Of a stretch of DNA of 64,000 bases, positions 37,014 to 46,951 are shown piece after piece. A program made the translations under genes and the position numbers. Origin of the DNA: Candidatus Cloacimonetes bacterium HGW-Cloacimonetes-3 (GTDB lineage Bacteria > Cloacimonadota > Cloacimonadia > Cloacimonadales > Cloacimonadaceae); NCBI GenBank assembly GCA_002840645.1, contig PHBO01000005.1, positions 1 through 64,000 on the forward strand, read 5' to 3'. Under the pieces are notes generated by a model, which saw only the letters and a list, made by a program, of their open reading frames with translations, had not been told where the DNA came from and made no database searches. Position 1 is the stretch's first letter. The number at the start of each line of letters is the position of its first letter.

Positions 37014-38414
37014 ATGGATTACAAGATAGCAGATATCGCGCTTGCCCCTTGGGGACGCAAAGAGATTGAACTGGCAGAGATTGAAATGCCCGGTTTGGTA
37101 GCACTGCGTGAAAGATATCGTGATGACAAACCACTTAAGGGTGCCAGGATAACCGGAAGCTTGCATATGACCATCCAAACGGCAGTGCTTATAGAGACAT
37201 TAGCAGAGCTGGGAGCTTCAGTACGCTGGGCAAGCTGTAACATCTTCTCTACTCAGGATCATGCCGCAGCCGCAATGGTTGCAGCAGGTATTCCTACCTT
37301 TGCCTGGAAGGGTGAAAGCCTGGCAGAATACTGGTGGTGCACCTTGCAGGCATTAACCTGGGAAGACGCACCTGATCTCATTGTTGACGATGGGGGAGAT
37401 GCAACTCTGATGGTTCATGAAGGCTACCGTCTGGAGAACCTCTATAAAGAATGCGGAACGCTCCCGATGGCTGATTCCACCATAGAAGAAATGCGTCTTG
37501 TTCAGGAACTTCTTATTTCAGGCTTAGAGGCAGATCCAAACAAATGGCACCGGGCAGCGCAGAAATTGAAAGGCGTTAGCGAAGAAACTACCACCGGCGT
37601 GCACCGTTTATACCAAATGTTTTCCGTGGGCGAACTGCTGTTCCCTGCTATCAATGTGAACGATTCCGTTACCAAATCCAAGTTTGATAATCTGTATGGA
37701 TGCCGTGAATCCCTTGCTGATGGCATCAAGCGCGGTACAGACATTATGGTTGCCGGCAAAGTTGTACATATTTGCGGCTATGGCGATGTAGGAAAAGGTT
37801 GTGCCCAGTCCATGCGCGGCTTTGGCGCAAGAGTTATCATAAGCGAGATTGATCCCATCTGTGCCTTGCAAGCAGCCATGGAAGGCTTTGAAGTAAACAC
37901 CATAGACAATGTGATAGATGAGGCAGATATATTTGTTACTGCCACTGGAAACTGCGATGTTATCCGCGTGGATCACATGCTTAAGATGAAGTCTAACGCC
38001 ATAGTGTGTAACATTGGTCACTTCGATAACGAAATCCAGGTAACCAAGCTATACGAAATGGAAGGCGTGGAAAAGGTTAATATCAAACCTCAGGTGGATT
38101 TGATTAAGCTTCCCAATGATAAAGCCATCATCTTACTGTCGGAAGGCAGGTTGGTAAATCTTGGTAATGCCACCGGACATCCGTCTTTTGTAATGAGCTG
38201 TTCTTTTAGCAACCAAGTTCTTGCCCAGATGGAATTATGGGCTACCAACCACGCAATTGGCGTTTATACACTTCCCAAAAATCTGGATGAAGAAGTGGCA
38301 CGCTTACACTTAGACAAGCTTGGTGTGCAGCTAACCCAGCTCTCCAAGAAGCAAGCGGCTTACATCGGAGTTCCCATCGAAGGTCCTTACAAAACAGAGC
38401 ATTATCGCTACTAA
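37014..38414 (+). CDS. ahcY: Adenosylhomocysteinase
   Basis: 466 aa. Family landmarks: [28 protein letters not shown], the NAD-binding [19 protein letters not shown], and the C-terminal [32 protein letters not shown] with the essential Lys and Tyr. Splits S-adenosylhomocysteine to homocysteine and adenosine, keeping methyltransferases active; several methyltransferases are in the window. AGGAG precedes the ATG. The NusG-like gene starts 3 nt after its stop, so it heads a four-gene run. Confidence 0.96.
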   Translation: MDYKIADIALAPWGRKEIELAEIEMPGLVALRERYRDDKPLKGARITGSLHMTIQTAVLIETLAELGASVRWASCNIFSTQDHAAAAMVAAGIPTFAWKGESLAEYWWCTLQALTWEDAPDLIVDDGGDATLMVHEGYRLENLYKECGTLPMADSTIEEMRLVQELLISGLEADPNKWHRAAQKLKGVSEETTTGVHRLYQMFSVGELLFPAINVNDSVTKSKFDNLYGCRESLADGIKRGTDIMVAGKVVHICGYGDVGKGCAQSMRGFGARVIISEIDPICALQAAMEGFEVNTIDNVIDEADIFVTATGNCDVIRVDHMLKMKSNAIVCNIGHFDNEIQVTKLYEMEGVEKVNIKPQVDLIKLPNDKAIILLSEGRLVNLGNATGHPSFVMSCSFSNQVLAQMELWATNHAIGVYTLPKNLDEEVARLHLDKLGVQLTQLSKKQAAYIGVPIEGPYKTEHYRY

Positions 38415-38417
38415 AAT

Positions 38418-38993
38418 ATGGCTACCCACACCCCTGTCCTGATAGACGAATTATTTGGTGAATTGATCCTCCCCACCGGGGAATTCCGCTGGGCTGTGGT
38501 TCACACAAAGCCCCGCTGTGAAAAGAAACTTGCCACTTATGCCAAACAAAATGGCATAAGCTATTACCTGCCTCAGTTCACCGCCACCAGAATCTACCAA
38601 CGCCGCAAGATAAACTTTGCAAATGTGATGTTTCCCGGCTATCTTTTTGTGGTGATTAGTCTTTCTCAGCGGCAGATATTAACCCTCTCAGGCTATGTGG
38701 TGAGTTACATAAAGGTTATAGATCAAAATGAACTTCTGCACGATCTGATAAACCTAAACCGGGGCAGTGCCAAGAAAGAGGATTTAAAAGCCGGACTTTG
38801 GCTTTCCAAAGGGCTGGAAGTGGAGATTACGGGCGGTGCCTTCAAAGGTACAAAAGGTGTGGTGGAAAGCCATGACAAGCTTTCTGAGGTGCATTTGCAG
38901 GTAAATATGCTGCATCAGTCTGTGATAATTAAAATCGATCCCAAGCATGTAAAAGTACTGGGTGAATTTGAAATTGTGGAGCAAGAGACATGA
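38418..38993 (+). CDS. NusG-like specialised antiterminator (RfaH/UpxY type)
   Basis: 191 aa. NGN domain from about residue 22 (FRWAVVHTKPRCEKKLATYAKQNGISYYLPQF, VMFPGYLFVVI) and a C-terminal KOW domain (GLEVEITGGAFKGTKGVVES). It is not the housekeeping NusG, which lies in the secE-rpl cluster. Paralogs of this sort control long polysaccharide operons by binding RNA polymerase. Its place directly before an epimerase and UDP-glucose dehydrogenase fits that role. The 4-nt overlap with the epimerase gene supports co-expression. Confidence 0.85.
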   Translation: MATHTPVLIDELFGELILPTGEFRWAVVHTKPRCEKKLATYAKQNGISYYLPQFTATRIYQRRKINFANVMFPGYLFVVISLSQRQILTLSGYVVSYIKVIDQNELLHDLINLNRGSAKKEDLKAGLWLSKGLEVEITGGAFKGTKGVVESHDKLSEVHLQVNMLHQSVIIKIDPKHVKVLGEFEIVEQET

Positions 38994-39949
38994 AGGTTCT
39001 AATTACCGGAGCAGCAGGATTTATCGCCTCGCATGTGGCAGATGCATACCTGAAAGCCGGGCACGAAGTAGTGATCATAGACAATCTGGTAAGCGGATAC
39101 CAACGCAATATAAATCCCCAAGCCACTTTCTATCATATGGATATCTGCGACCCGGCATTAGAGCAGGTGTTTGCCAAAGAACAGCCTGATATAGTGAATC
39201 ATCACGCAGCCCAAGTAAGCGTTCCGCGCTCTATCAGCAATCCTTTGTATGATGTCGAAGTGAATGTGAAAGGGCTGATTAATATTCTTGAATGCTGTGT
39301 GAAGTATAGTGTTAAGAAAGTTATCTTTATCTCTTCCGGCGGAGCAATATACGGTGAGGCAACAGAGTATCCCACCACAGAGAATTATGCACCTAAGCCC
39401 CTTTCGGTGTATGCCATAAACAAAATGGTGGGGGAGAGCTATCTTTATTTCTATCACCACCAATACGGCTTAAATTACACAGTTTTGCGCTATGCAAATG
39501 TATATGGTCCGCGTCAGGTTTCGCATGGAGAAGCCGGTGTGGTGTCGCTATTTACAGAGCAAATGCTTGCCGGTGTTACACCCACGATATTCCGTTATCC
39601 AGATCAACCGGAAGGCATGATCAGAGATTATGTGTATGTGGGAGATGTGGTGCAAGCAAATCTGTTAGCACTGGAGCATGGTGAGGGACAAGCCTTTAAC
39701 ATTGGAACTTGCACGCCCACCTCCACACTGAAATTGTACCAGGAATTAGTACGCCTCTTTACCTCATTACATCTTCCCCTCGTCACCTCCTTACCCCTTT
39801 TTGGTATCGCCAGACAGGGTGATCTTCGCAACTCGATGTTAGACTTCAGCAAAGCCAGACGAAACCTTGGTTGGGAACCCAAAGTAAACCTCGCAGAAGG
39901 TTTGGCAAATGTTATCAGCTACTTCAGCCAGCTAAGGTCTAACGCTTAA
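38990..39949 (+). CDS. NAD-dependent sugar-nucleotide epimerase (UDP-glucose 4-epimerase-like)
   Basis: 319 aa extended SDR. Rossmann motif GAAGFIASH (the canonical G-x-x-G-x-x-G has its last Gly changed to Ala), DNLVSGYQRNI, HHAAQVSVPRS, and catalytic Y-x3-K in SVYAINK with the Ser in ISSGGAIYG. Substrate could be UDP-glucose/galactose or an N-acetyl form. Works with the following ugd gene in making sugar nucleotides for surface polysaccharide. Overlaps the NusG-like gene by 4 nt. Confidence 0.88.
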   Translation: MKVLITGAAGFIASHVADAYLKAGHEVVIIDNLVSGYQRNINPQATFYHMDICDPALEQVFAKEQPDIVNHHAAQVSVPRSISNPLYDVEVNVKGLINILECCVKYSVKKVIFISSGGAIYGEATEYPTTENYAPKPLSVYAINKMVGESYLYFYHHQYGLNYTVLRYANVYGPRQVSHGEAGVVSLFTEQMLAGVTPTIFRYPDQPEGMIRDYVYVGDVVQANLLALEHGEGQAFNIGTCTPTSTLKLYQELVRLFTSLHLPLVTSLPLFGIARQGDLRNSMLDFSKARRNLGWEPKVNLAEGLANVISYFSQLRSNA

Positions 39950-39985
39950 CTTTTAACGTTATAAACTAACCCCAAAGGATTTACC

Positions 39986-41314
39986 ATGAAATTATCAGTA
40001 ATTGGCAGTGGATACGTAGGCTTAACAAGTGGCGCATGCTTTGCAGAGATGGGCAGCAATGTGATATGTGTAGATAAGGATGCTACTAAGATTGGCATGC
40101 TTAACCAGGGCATAATTCCAATTCACGAACCCGGGCTGGAAGAGATGGTTCACCGCAATACGCAAGCTGGCAGAATATCTTTTACCACAGACCTTAAGGC
40201 TGCTGTGGAACAATCCGGCATTATCTTTATCGCGGTGGGTACTCCCCCGGATGAAGACGGCTCTGCTGATCTGCAATATGTTATTGCTGCCGCTGCCGAA
40301 ATCGCTTCATATATGGATAGCCCCAAGATTATTGTAAATAAGTCCACAGTTCCCGTTGGTACAGCGGACATGGTGCGCGATAAAATAGCTTCCGTACTGT
40401 TTAGCAGGGGCATAAGCATTAGCTTCGATGTGGTATCTAATCCTGAATTCTTAAAAGAAGGCACGGCGATAGACGATTTTATGAGCCCGGACAGAGTGGT
40501 GATCGGCACAGATAATCCCCAAGCTGGAGAGACCATGAAAACCCTTTATGCTCCCTTCTGCCGTACCCACGATAGAGTGCTGATTATGAACATCCGCAGT
40601 GCCGAAATGACCAAATACGCCGCCAATGCCCTGCTTGCCACCAAAATAAGCTTTATAAACGAGATATCCCGTCTGTGCGACGAATATGGTGCGGATGTGG
40701 CGGAAGTGCGTAATGGCATAGGCAGTGATACCCGTATCGGCTACAAATTCATCTACCCCGGAGTTGGCTATGGCGGAAGCTGCTTCCCTAAGGATATCAA
40801 AGCCCTTATCCATATGGCAAACCAAAAAGGCTACGATTCCCCCATCCTGAAAGCCGTGGAAGAAGTGAATGCCGCTCAGAAACGCATCCTTGTGCAAAAA
40901 GTGCAGAAGCATTATGGCAATGACCTCTCCGGTAAAAGCTTTGCTATCTGGGGCTTGGCTTTCAAACCTCAGACAGACGATATGCGCGAAGCACCCTCCA
41001 TTGTTATTATTAACGCCTTGATAGAGCTTGGAGCAAGCGTAAAAGCCTACGATCCAGTTGCCATGCAGGAAGCAAAACGCATCTTTGGCGATAATCCCCA
41101 CATTGAACTCTGTGAAGACGAATACAGTACCCTGAAAGGCTCTGATGCCATGCTGCTGATCACCGAATGGCGGCAGTTCCGCTACCCCGATTTTGCCCGT
41201 ATCGCCAGCCTGCTAAAGCAACCGGTTATCTTCGACGGACGCAACCTCTACAATCCCACAGCGGTGCGCGAAATGGGCTTTTCCTATTACGCCATTGGCA
41301 GACCGGGGGTTTAG
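39986..41314 (+). CDS. ugd: UDP-glucose 6-dehydrogenase
   Basis: 442 aa. N-terminal NAD domain SVIGSGYVGLTSGACFAEMG, then STVPVGTAD, NPEFLKEGTAIDDF and the catalytic Cys in GVGYGGSCFPKD; C-terminal UDP-binding domain (WGLAFKPQTDDMREAPS). Makes UDP-glucuronate in two NAD-linked oxidations. Separated from the epimerase by 36 bp containing one TAACG-type repeat. A UDP-ManNAc dehydrogenase is a less likely alternative. Confidence 0.93.
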   Translation: MKLSVIGSGYVGLTSGACFAEMGSNVICVDKDATKIGMLNQGIIPIHEPGLEEMVHRNTQAGRISFTTDLKAAVEQSGIIFIAVGTPPDEDGSADLQYVIAAAAEIASYMDSPKIIVNKSTVPVGTADMVRDKIASVLFSRGISISFDVVSNPEFLKEGTAIDDFMSPDRVVIGTDNPQAGETMKTLYAPFCRTHDRVLIMNIRSAEMTKYAANALLATKISFINEISRLCDEYGADVAEVRNGIGSDTRIGYKFIYPGVGYGGSCFPKDIKALIHMANQKGYDSPILKAVEEVNAAQKRILVQKVQKHYGNDLSGKSFAIWGLAFKPQTDDMREAPSIVIINALIELGASVKAYDPVAMQEAKRIFGDNPHIELCEDEYSTLKGSDAMLLITEWRQFRYPDFARIASLLKQPVIFDGRNLYNPTAVREMGFSYYAIGRPGV

Positions 41315-41409
41315 GTTACAGGTTATAGGTGGCAGTGTTTTGCCTGATGCTACCCGTTGCCTTCCTTGTTATGCCGTGTTTGCGGGCAGACACAGTGGCT
41401 ACAAGCTTA

Positions 41410-42378
41410 CTAAATCACACCGGCTTTAATTAGGTCGTGCATGTGGAGCATACCAACGGGGAGGTCAGCACTATTCACCACCGGTAGCATGGTTATATTG
41501 AAAGTTTCCATCAGGTTAAGAGCATCCACGGCAAGTTCTTCGGGGTGCAGGTGTTTGGGTTCCTTTGTCATGCAGTCTGTAGCGCTGAAATTCAGCAGTG
41601 TGTTTCCTTTGAAGGTTAGCTGACGGCGCAGGTCGCCATCGGTTATCATTCCGCAAAGGGTTCCCTTGCTATTGGTTACAGCGGTGCAACCCAGCTTCTT
41701 GGATGTCATTTCCACTATCACGGCAGACATCGGCGCATCACTTGCCACAATCGGTAGCTCGTCTCCGCTATGCATCAGGTCGCAAACCCTAAGCAGCAGT
41801 TTCCTGCCGATGGTGCCCCCGGGATGAAAGCGGGCAAAATCCTTCAGCTGAAAATCCTTATGCCGCAGCAAGGCAATAGAAAGCGCATCACCCACCGCCA
41901 AAGCTACGGTAGTGGAAGAGGTAGGCACAATGCCCAGAGGTTCGTATTCGGGCGGGACACTGCAATCCAGCACCACATCCGCACTTTTCGCAAGCTGAGA
42001 AATAAGCGAACCTGTGAGAGCAATGATAGGCACTTTGTTAAACTTCAGAAAGGGGATAATGGAGATAAGCTCCTGCGTGTTACCGCTATTGGACACAGCG
42101 ATCACCACATCCTCCGCACTTATCATGCCCAAGTCGCCATGAATGCCTTCAGCGGCATGCAGAAAGATGGAAGTGGTACCGGTGGATGCAAGGGTGGCAC
42201 TAATCTTACGGGCTATGATACCTGTTTTACCGATACCGGTAAGCACTACCTTACCCTTGCAGGCAGAAAGAAGCCGGAAAGCATGCTCTATCGCAGTGGG
42301 ATTAAGCTGCTCCGCCACTTTTAGGATGGCGGAGGCTTCCAGCTTCAGTTCGCTTATAACTATATCTACAATGTTCAT
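41410..42378 (-). CDS. kdsD: D-arabinose 5-phosphate isomerase
   Basis: 322 aa: SIS domain (VVLTGIGKTGIIARKISATLASTGT, AVSNSGNTQE) followed by two CBS domains (from about residue 205). Interconverts ribulose 5-phosphate and arabinose 5-phosphate, the first step to Kdo for LPS. This agrees with the lptFG genes in the window. Start overlaps the thrS stop by 4 nt (ATGA). All expected His/Glu positions of the SIS site are kept as far as can be seen. Confidence 0.93.
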   Translation of the reverse strand: MNIVDIVISELKLEASAILKVAEQLNPTAIEHAFRLLSACKGKVVLTGIGKTGIIARKISATLASTGTTSIFLHAAEGIHGDLGMISAEDVVIAVSNSGNTQELISIIPFLKFNKVPIIALTGSLISQLAKSADVVLDCSVPPEYEPLGIVPTSSTTVALAVGDALSIALLRHKDFQLKDFARFHPGGTIGRKLLLRVCDLMHSGDELPIVASDAPMSAVIVEMTSKKLGCTAVTNSKGTLCGMITDGDLRRQLTFKGNTLLNFSATDCMTKEPKHLHPEELAVDALNLMETFNITMLPVVNSADLPVGMLHMHDLIKAGVI

Positions 42379-44279
42379 GCGTGGCTGTTAATAGTGGCTA
42401 TGGCGGTATCCAAATCCATGGTGCCAAGATCGCCTTTGGTGTGCTGACGCAGGGTTACTTGTCCGTTGGCAGCCTCGTTCTTACCTACGATGCACATAAA
42501 GGGTATTTTCTTAAGTTCGGCTTCGCGTATCTTATAGCCCATCTTCTCACTACGGGGGTCTATCTCGCAGCGTAAGCCACTTTGTTGCATTCTTTCCATT
42601 AGCTCATTCGCATAATCCAGCTGTCCATCGGTGATAGGAATCAGCATCACCTGGGTGGGAGCAAGCCAGATAGGAAGGTTGCCACCGTGATACTCCAATA
42701 AGGTGGCAAAGAATCGCTCCACAGAGCCAAGCACGGCGCGATGAATCATAAAGGGCTGATGAGCGGTGTTATCTGCACCTATATACTGCATATTGAAGCG
42801 CTTAGGCAGGTTGAAATCGAACTGAATAGTGGTGCACTGCCAGGCACGCCCGATAGCATCCTTTATCTTGATATCTATCTTAGGACCGTAGAAAGCACCT
42901 CCGCCTTCATCCACGCTGTATTCCAAGCCAAGCTTGGTGAGTGAAGCAGCAAGGCTGTTTGTGGCTTTGTCCCAATCCTCTTTCTCGCCCACGGAGCCTT
43001 CCGGCTGAGTGGAAAGATAGATCATAAAATCCTTGAAACCAAAGTGTTTAAGCATATCCAGCGAGAACACAATCAGCTTCTCCACTTCGTTATCCAGCTG
43101 TTCGGGTGTGCAGATGATATGCGCATCATCCTGAGTAAAGCCACGTACCCGCATCAAGCCGTGCAAAACGCCGCTGCGCTCAAAGCGGTAAACGGTGCCA
43201 AGCTCTGCCAAGCGGATGGGAAGCTCGCGGTAGCTGTGATGATTGGCATTATAGATGTGGATATGGAAGGGGCAGTTCATGGGCTTAATATAGTAATCCT
43301 GACCTTCCACTTCCATTGGGCTATACATGCTTTCATTGTAAAAACCAAGGTGCCCGGAGGTTTCCCACAGGTTGCTGCGTCCCACATGCGGGGTATAAAC
43401 CAGTTTGTAGCCTTTGCGAAGGTGTTCTTCCTTCCAATAGCTTTCGATTAAGTGGCGGATCATTGCGCCGTTGGGATGCCAAAGCACCAATCCGGGACCT
43501 ACTTCATCATTCATGGAAAAGAGATCGAGGTCTTTACCCAGTTTGCGGTGATCACGTTTCGCTGCTTCTTCCAGAAACAACATGTATTCGTTCAGCTCTT
43601 TATTAGTAGGGAAGCTGATGCCATAAATGCGTTTAAGCATCTTGTTCTTTTCATCGCCACGCCAGTATGCACCGGAGGTCTTAAGCAGTTTAATTGCTTT
43701 TATCTTGGTGGTGTTATGCACATGAGGTCCGCGGCAGAGATCAACAAAATCACCCTGACGGTAGCTGCTAATGATATCAGCATCGGGTATGGCATCCAGA
43801 AGCTCCAGTTTATAGCTTTCGCCCATGTCGCTAAAAAGCTTTATTGCTTCGGCTTTGCTAAGCTCAGTGCGGGTGTAGGGGAGAGCTTGTGCGCATAGTT
43901 CATGCATGCGCTTTTCTATTTGAAGCAGTTCTTCATCGGTGAAGGAAGCATCGCGGTCAAAATCGTAATAAAAGCCTTGTTCGATAGCCGGACCGATGGT
44001 GACCAACACATCCGGGAAAAGCTGTTTTACTGCCTGAGCCATCAGGTGAGCAGTGCTGTGCCAGTATGTTTCTTTACCGGCTTCGCTTTTGAAGGTGTGC
44101 AGCACTAAGGTGGCATCGTGATCTATGATGTGGTTCAGGTCGATTAACTTGCCATCCAGTTCGGCACAAACGGAAGCATCCGCCAGGCGGGGGCTTATGT
44201 CCTCGGCAACTGCCAAAGCGCTTACAGGTTTATCATATTCTCTGATACTGCCATCGGGCAGGGTTACTGATATATTCAT
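42375..44279 (-). CDS. thrS: Threonyl-tRNA synthetase
   Basis: 634 aa from the ATG at 44279, which has GGAGAT 4 nt upstream; the ATG at 44291 four codons earlier lacks a site. TGS domain, editing domain (HSTAHLMAQAVKQLF, DLCRGPHV), class II core with zinc ligands in MNCPFHIHIY and the later His, motif 2 (YRFERSGVLHGLMRVRGFTQDDAHI), motif 3 (VLGSVERFFATLLEYHGG) and the anticodon-binding domain. Charges tRNA-Thr. The unit thrS-kdsD is bound by ATGA coupling. No T-box leader was recognised. Confidence 0.97.
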   Translation of the reverse strand: MNISVTLPDGSIREYDKPVSALAVAEDISPRLADASVCAELDGKLIDLNHIIDHDATLVLHTFKSEAGKETYWHSTAHLMAQAVKQLFPDVLVTIGPAIEQGFYYDFDRDASFTDEELLQIEKRMHELCAQALPYTRTELSKAEAIKLFSDMGESYKLELLDAIPDADIISSYRQGDFVDLCRGPHVHNTTKIKAIKLLKTSGAYWRGDEKNKMLKRIYGISFPTNKELNEYMLFLEEAAKRDHRKLGKDLDLFSMNDEVGPGLVLWHPNGAMIRHLIESYWKEEHLRKGYKLVYTPHVGRSNLWETSGHLGFYNESMYSPMEVEGQDYYIKPMNCPFHIHIYNANHHSYRELPIRLAELGTVYRFERSGVLHGLMRVRGFTQDDAHIICTPEQLDNEVEKLIVFSLDMLKHFGFKDFMIYLSTQPEGSVGEKEDWDKATNSLAASLTKLGLEYSVDEGGGAFYGPKIDIKIKDAIGRAWQCTTIQFDFNLPKRFNMQYIGADNTAHQPFMIHRAVLGSVERFFATLLEYHGGNLPIWLAPTQVMLIPITDGQLDYANELMERMQQSGLRCEIDPRSEKMGYKIREAELKKIPFMCIVGKNEAANGQVTLRQHTKGDLGTMDLDTAIATINSHA

Positions 44280-44300
44280 AATTATCTCCATTTATTTCAT

Positions 44301-44401
44301 TGTCATTCCCGCGGAGGCGGGAATCCAGATAGTATTGTAGCTGTAAAAGCCAGATAAACAAAGCATTCAGGGCTGGATTCCCGCCTCCGCGGGAAAGACA
44401 A
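44301..44401. mobile_element. Paired REP-like palindromes forming a 100-bp inverted repeat
   Basis: Two inverted copies of TTCCCGCGGAGGCGGGAA (44306-44323 and 44378-44395). The flanks pair too (TTGTC outside, CCAG inside), so arms of about 29 nt enclose about 43 nt. This is the arrangement of a bacterial interspersed mosaic/REPIN-like unit. It lies between the thrS start and the end of the ATPase gene. The same palindrome occurs singly at 12116 and 15864. Confidence 0.75.
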
Positions 44402-44459
44402 CGTGAATGGCATTTAACTACAATACTTCTTGATAAGATACTCTAAAACTAAGATTAGC

Positions 44460-46532
44460 CTATTTGTCAAGTTTATCGTGCTTATTCATCATCCTAAGCG
44501 AATGGAAGATAACAAGCAGCGTAACGCCCACATCAGCAATAATGGCTTCCCAAAGCCCGCTGACACCCGCCAAACCGGTGCTCATAACCAGTACTTTCAC
44601 TCCCAGTGCCAGGCAGATATTTTGCCATACAAGGCGATTGGTCTTTTGGGAGAGGACAAAAGCGGAAACGAGCTGTTCGGGACGGTCATTCAGCAGTACT
44701 ACATCGGCAGATTCTATTGATGCCTGAGCACCGATTTTACCCATAGCAATCCCCACATCGGCGCGGGCAAGTACGGGAGCATCGTTCAAGCCATCGCCGC
44801 AATAGGCAACCTTACCTTTAGCGGAGGCAATAATCTCTTCCAGTTTCTCCATTTTTTGCTCCGGCAACAAACCTGCGTAGAAGCTATCCAGCCCCAGTTC
44901 GTTTGCCACTTGTTCTGCTTTTTGAGGGCGGTCACCGGAAAGCATGCTGAGGTGTTTTATACCATAGTGCCTCAGCAGAGCGAGGTTCTCTTTCATGCGT
45001 GGTTTTATCGCATCATCAAAGGTTACGCAGCCTAAGTAAGTATCGTTCCTGGCGGCATGCACGGCACTCTGGCTGCCTGAGTCCATAAAGCTAAGAAAGC
45101 CGTAGCTGCGCAGGAAGGCTTCGCTGCCGGCTATCAGTCGGTCGCCATTATACTGTAGCAACACGCCTTTACCGGGAAATTCGGAAGTGGCTTGTAAATC
45201 AGCAGGATGAAAACTACCTGTAAAGCTTGCTTTCACAGCATTGGCGAAGGGGTGTGAAGATGTATATTCGCAGGTATATAGCACAGAGGACAGTTCTTCT
45301 TTTTTTATACCATCTGCGCTAAGTACATTGCTTACTTTCAGTTCGCCGGTGGTTAATGTGCCTGTTTTGTCGAACACCAGCGTATGCACATTTCGCAGCA
45401 CATCCAGATAGGTGCTGCCCTTAAAGATGATCCCCCGTTTGGCTGCCAGACCGATGCCGATGTAATAGCTTAGGGGAATGGAAATCACCAAAGCGCAGGG
45501 ACAGGAAACTATCAGGAATACCAGCGCACGCTTGAACCACACTTCTCCGGGGAAACCAAGCAACAAGGGGATAAGATACACCAATGACGCCGCACCTACC
45601 ACCGCAGGGGTATAGTATCTGGCAAAACGGGTGATAAACTTTTCTGTGGTAGATTTCTTTGCGCTGGCATTTTCTATCAAGCCAAGGATGCGGGAGATCA
45701 TGCTTTCCGCTTCGTTGCTGCTTACTTCTATTTCTAAACCTGCGTTGCTGTTCATAAAGCCGGCATATACGAGCGAACCGGGAATCACCAAAACTGGCTC
45801 TGCTTCGCCGGTGAGGGAGGATGTATCGACTGTGGATTCGCCTTTTAGCACCTGCCCGTCCAGAGGAATGCGTTCTCCGGGGTAAACGAGGATGTTGGCA
45901 CCTTTCTTCACTTGGGCAAGCCTTACTTCCTGTATGCCTTTGGGGGTGTTGAGATGAGCAAATTCGGGTTTTAGGGACAGCATGGCTTTCACCATACCAC
46001 GGCTGCGATTTACGGCTCTGCCTTCCAGATACTGCCCCGCTTCGAATAATATCATAACCGCTGCTGCTTCGGTGTATTCACCTAAGTACAAAGCACCAAT
46101 GGTGGCGATTGTCATTAAAAAATGCTCGGCAAATAGCTGGCGGGAAAAGAGTTCCTTGATAGCAGTGCGGATCACCCTGTGGCTAACTATGGCATAGGCA
46201 AGCAAACCCATTACTACAGATGGGATACCATGCAGAAACAACGATATGCCAAGCAGCACAACGGATAGTACTACAAACCAGGGTTTCTTCTCCGAACTTT
46301 CCTCTTCGCTTCCCTTATAGGTAAGCAGCACACCCGGCTCGATTTTACCGGCGATGGCATTAAGGCGGTCCAGAGGCATTTCCACTTTGTCATTATATTG
46401 CACTACCAAGCGTTTATTGATGAAATCCAGATGCACAGTACTCACTTCCTGCAGTTTACCTATCTCGCTCTCTATCTTTGCGCTACAGCCGGCACAATCC
46501 AAGTTCTTGATGTCGTATTCTTCTATAATCAT
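44460..46532 (-). CDS. Zinc/cadmium/lead-type P1B ATPase
   Basis: 690 aa. N-terminal heavy-metal domain with LDCAGC (C13, C16), CPC at 344-346, phosphorylation site D388-KTGT, SHP motif in TSSHPFANA and hinge GDGLNDAPVLARAD. The last membrane helix carries ADVGVTLLVI, with the Asp typical of the P1B-2 (Zn/Cd/Pb) group; copper pumps differ there. Exports divalent soft metals from the cytoplasm. Paired with the ArsR repressor upstream, sharing one base at the junction (TAATG). Confidence 0.93.
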   Translation of the reverse strand: MIIEEYDIKNLDCAGCSAKIESEIGKLQEVSTVHLDFINKRLVVQYNDKVEMPLDRLNAIAGKIEPGVLLTYKGSEEESSEKKPWFVVLSVVLLGISLFLHGIPSVVMGLLAYAIVSHRVIRTAIKELFSRQLFAEHFLMTIATIGALYLGEYTEAAAVMILFEAGQYLEGRAVNRSRGMVKAMLSLKPEFAHLNTPKGIQEVRLAQVKKGANILVYPGERIPLDGQVLKGESTVDTSSLTGEAEPVLVIPGSLVYAGFMNSNAGLEIEVSSNEAESMISRILGLIENASAKKSTTEKFITRFARYYTPAVVGAASLVYLIPLLLGFPGEVWFKRALVFLIVSCPCALVISIPLSYYIGIGLAAKRGIIFKGSTYLDVLRNVHTLVFDKTGTLTTGELKVSNVLSADGIKKEELSSVLYTCEYTSSHPFANAVKASFTGSFHPADLQATSEFPGKGVLLQYNGDRLIAGSEAFLRSYGFLSFMDSGSQSAVHAARNDTYLGCVTFDDAIKPRMKENLALLRHYGIKHLSMLSGDRPQKAEQVANELGLDSFYAGLLPEQKMEKLEEIIASAKGKVAYCGDGLNDAPVLARADVGIAMGKIGAQASIESADVVLLNDRPEQLVSAFVLSQKTNRLVWQNICLALGVKVLVMSTGLAGVSGLWEAIIADVGVTLLVIFHSLRMMNKHDKLDK

Positions 46533-46885
46533 TATTGCTCCTGAAGATGAAGCAGTGCCATGGCAAAGATGGATTCCACATGGCTGTCATCAAGAGAATA
46601 ATACACTGTGGTTCCGTCCTTACGAAGCTTAACAAGTCGGTTTAATCTAAGCAGCTTAAGTTGATGCGAAACAGCAGATTGCTGCATCTCCACTAATGAA
46701 GCTATATCTGCCACACACAGCTCGTGACGCGAGAGGAAATACAGTATTTTTAGCCTGGTACCATCTCCAAATACTTTAAAGAACTCTGCCATGTGGCTGA
46801 TGGTGAGAGCAGAGGGTAATTCAGCCTGGATACTTTGCATCTCCTCTGCAGCGATATTCTTGCATAAGCATACTTTATCTTCCAT
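46532..46885 (-). CDS. ArsR/SmtB-family metal-sensing repressor
   Basis: 117 aa from the ATG at 46885, which has GGAGAT 5 nt upstream; longer readings back to 46945 would cover the operator. Winged helix with recognition helix in SLVEMQQSAVSHQLKLLR. Metal-site candidates: C-x-C near the N-terminus (CLCKN), C in HELCVAD, and an alpha-5 site D-x-H...H (DDSHVESIFAMALLHLQE). Having both an alpha-3N-like and an alpha-5-like set resembles CadC/ZiaR proteins. Represses itself and the ATPase until Zn or Cd binds. Confidence 0.92.
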   Translation of the reverse strand: MEDKVCLCKNIAAEEMQSIQAELPSALTISHMAEFFKVFGDGTRLKILYFLSRHELCVADIASLVEMQQSAVSHQLKLLRLNRLVKLRKDGTTVYYSLDDSHVESIFAMALLHLQEQ

Positions 46886-46897
46886 GTCATCTCCAGT

Positions 46898-46919
46898 ATA
46901 TGAGTATGTGTTCACATAT
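46898..46919 (-). promoter_or_regulatory. ArsR/SmtB operator
   Basis: On the minus strand ATGTGAACACATACTCATAT, with TGAACA-N2-TACTCA. This fits the 12-2-12 SmtB-type operator (TGAACA-N2-TATTCA) with one change. It lies 12 nt before the repressor start. Confidence 0.65.
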
Positions 46920-46951
46920 TGTAAGGACTCGCTTTCTGTCAACATTTATCT

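Noticed and set aside
44292-44459. T-box leader for thrS
   Set aside because: The region is explained by the paired palindromes; no T-box sequence or specifier loop is visible.
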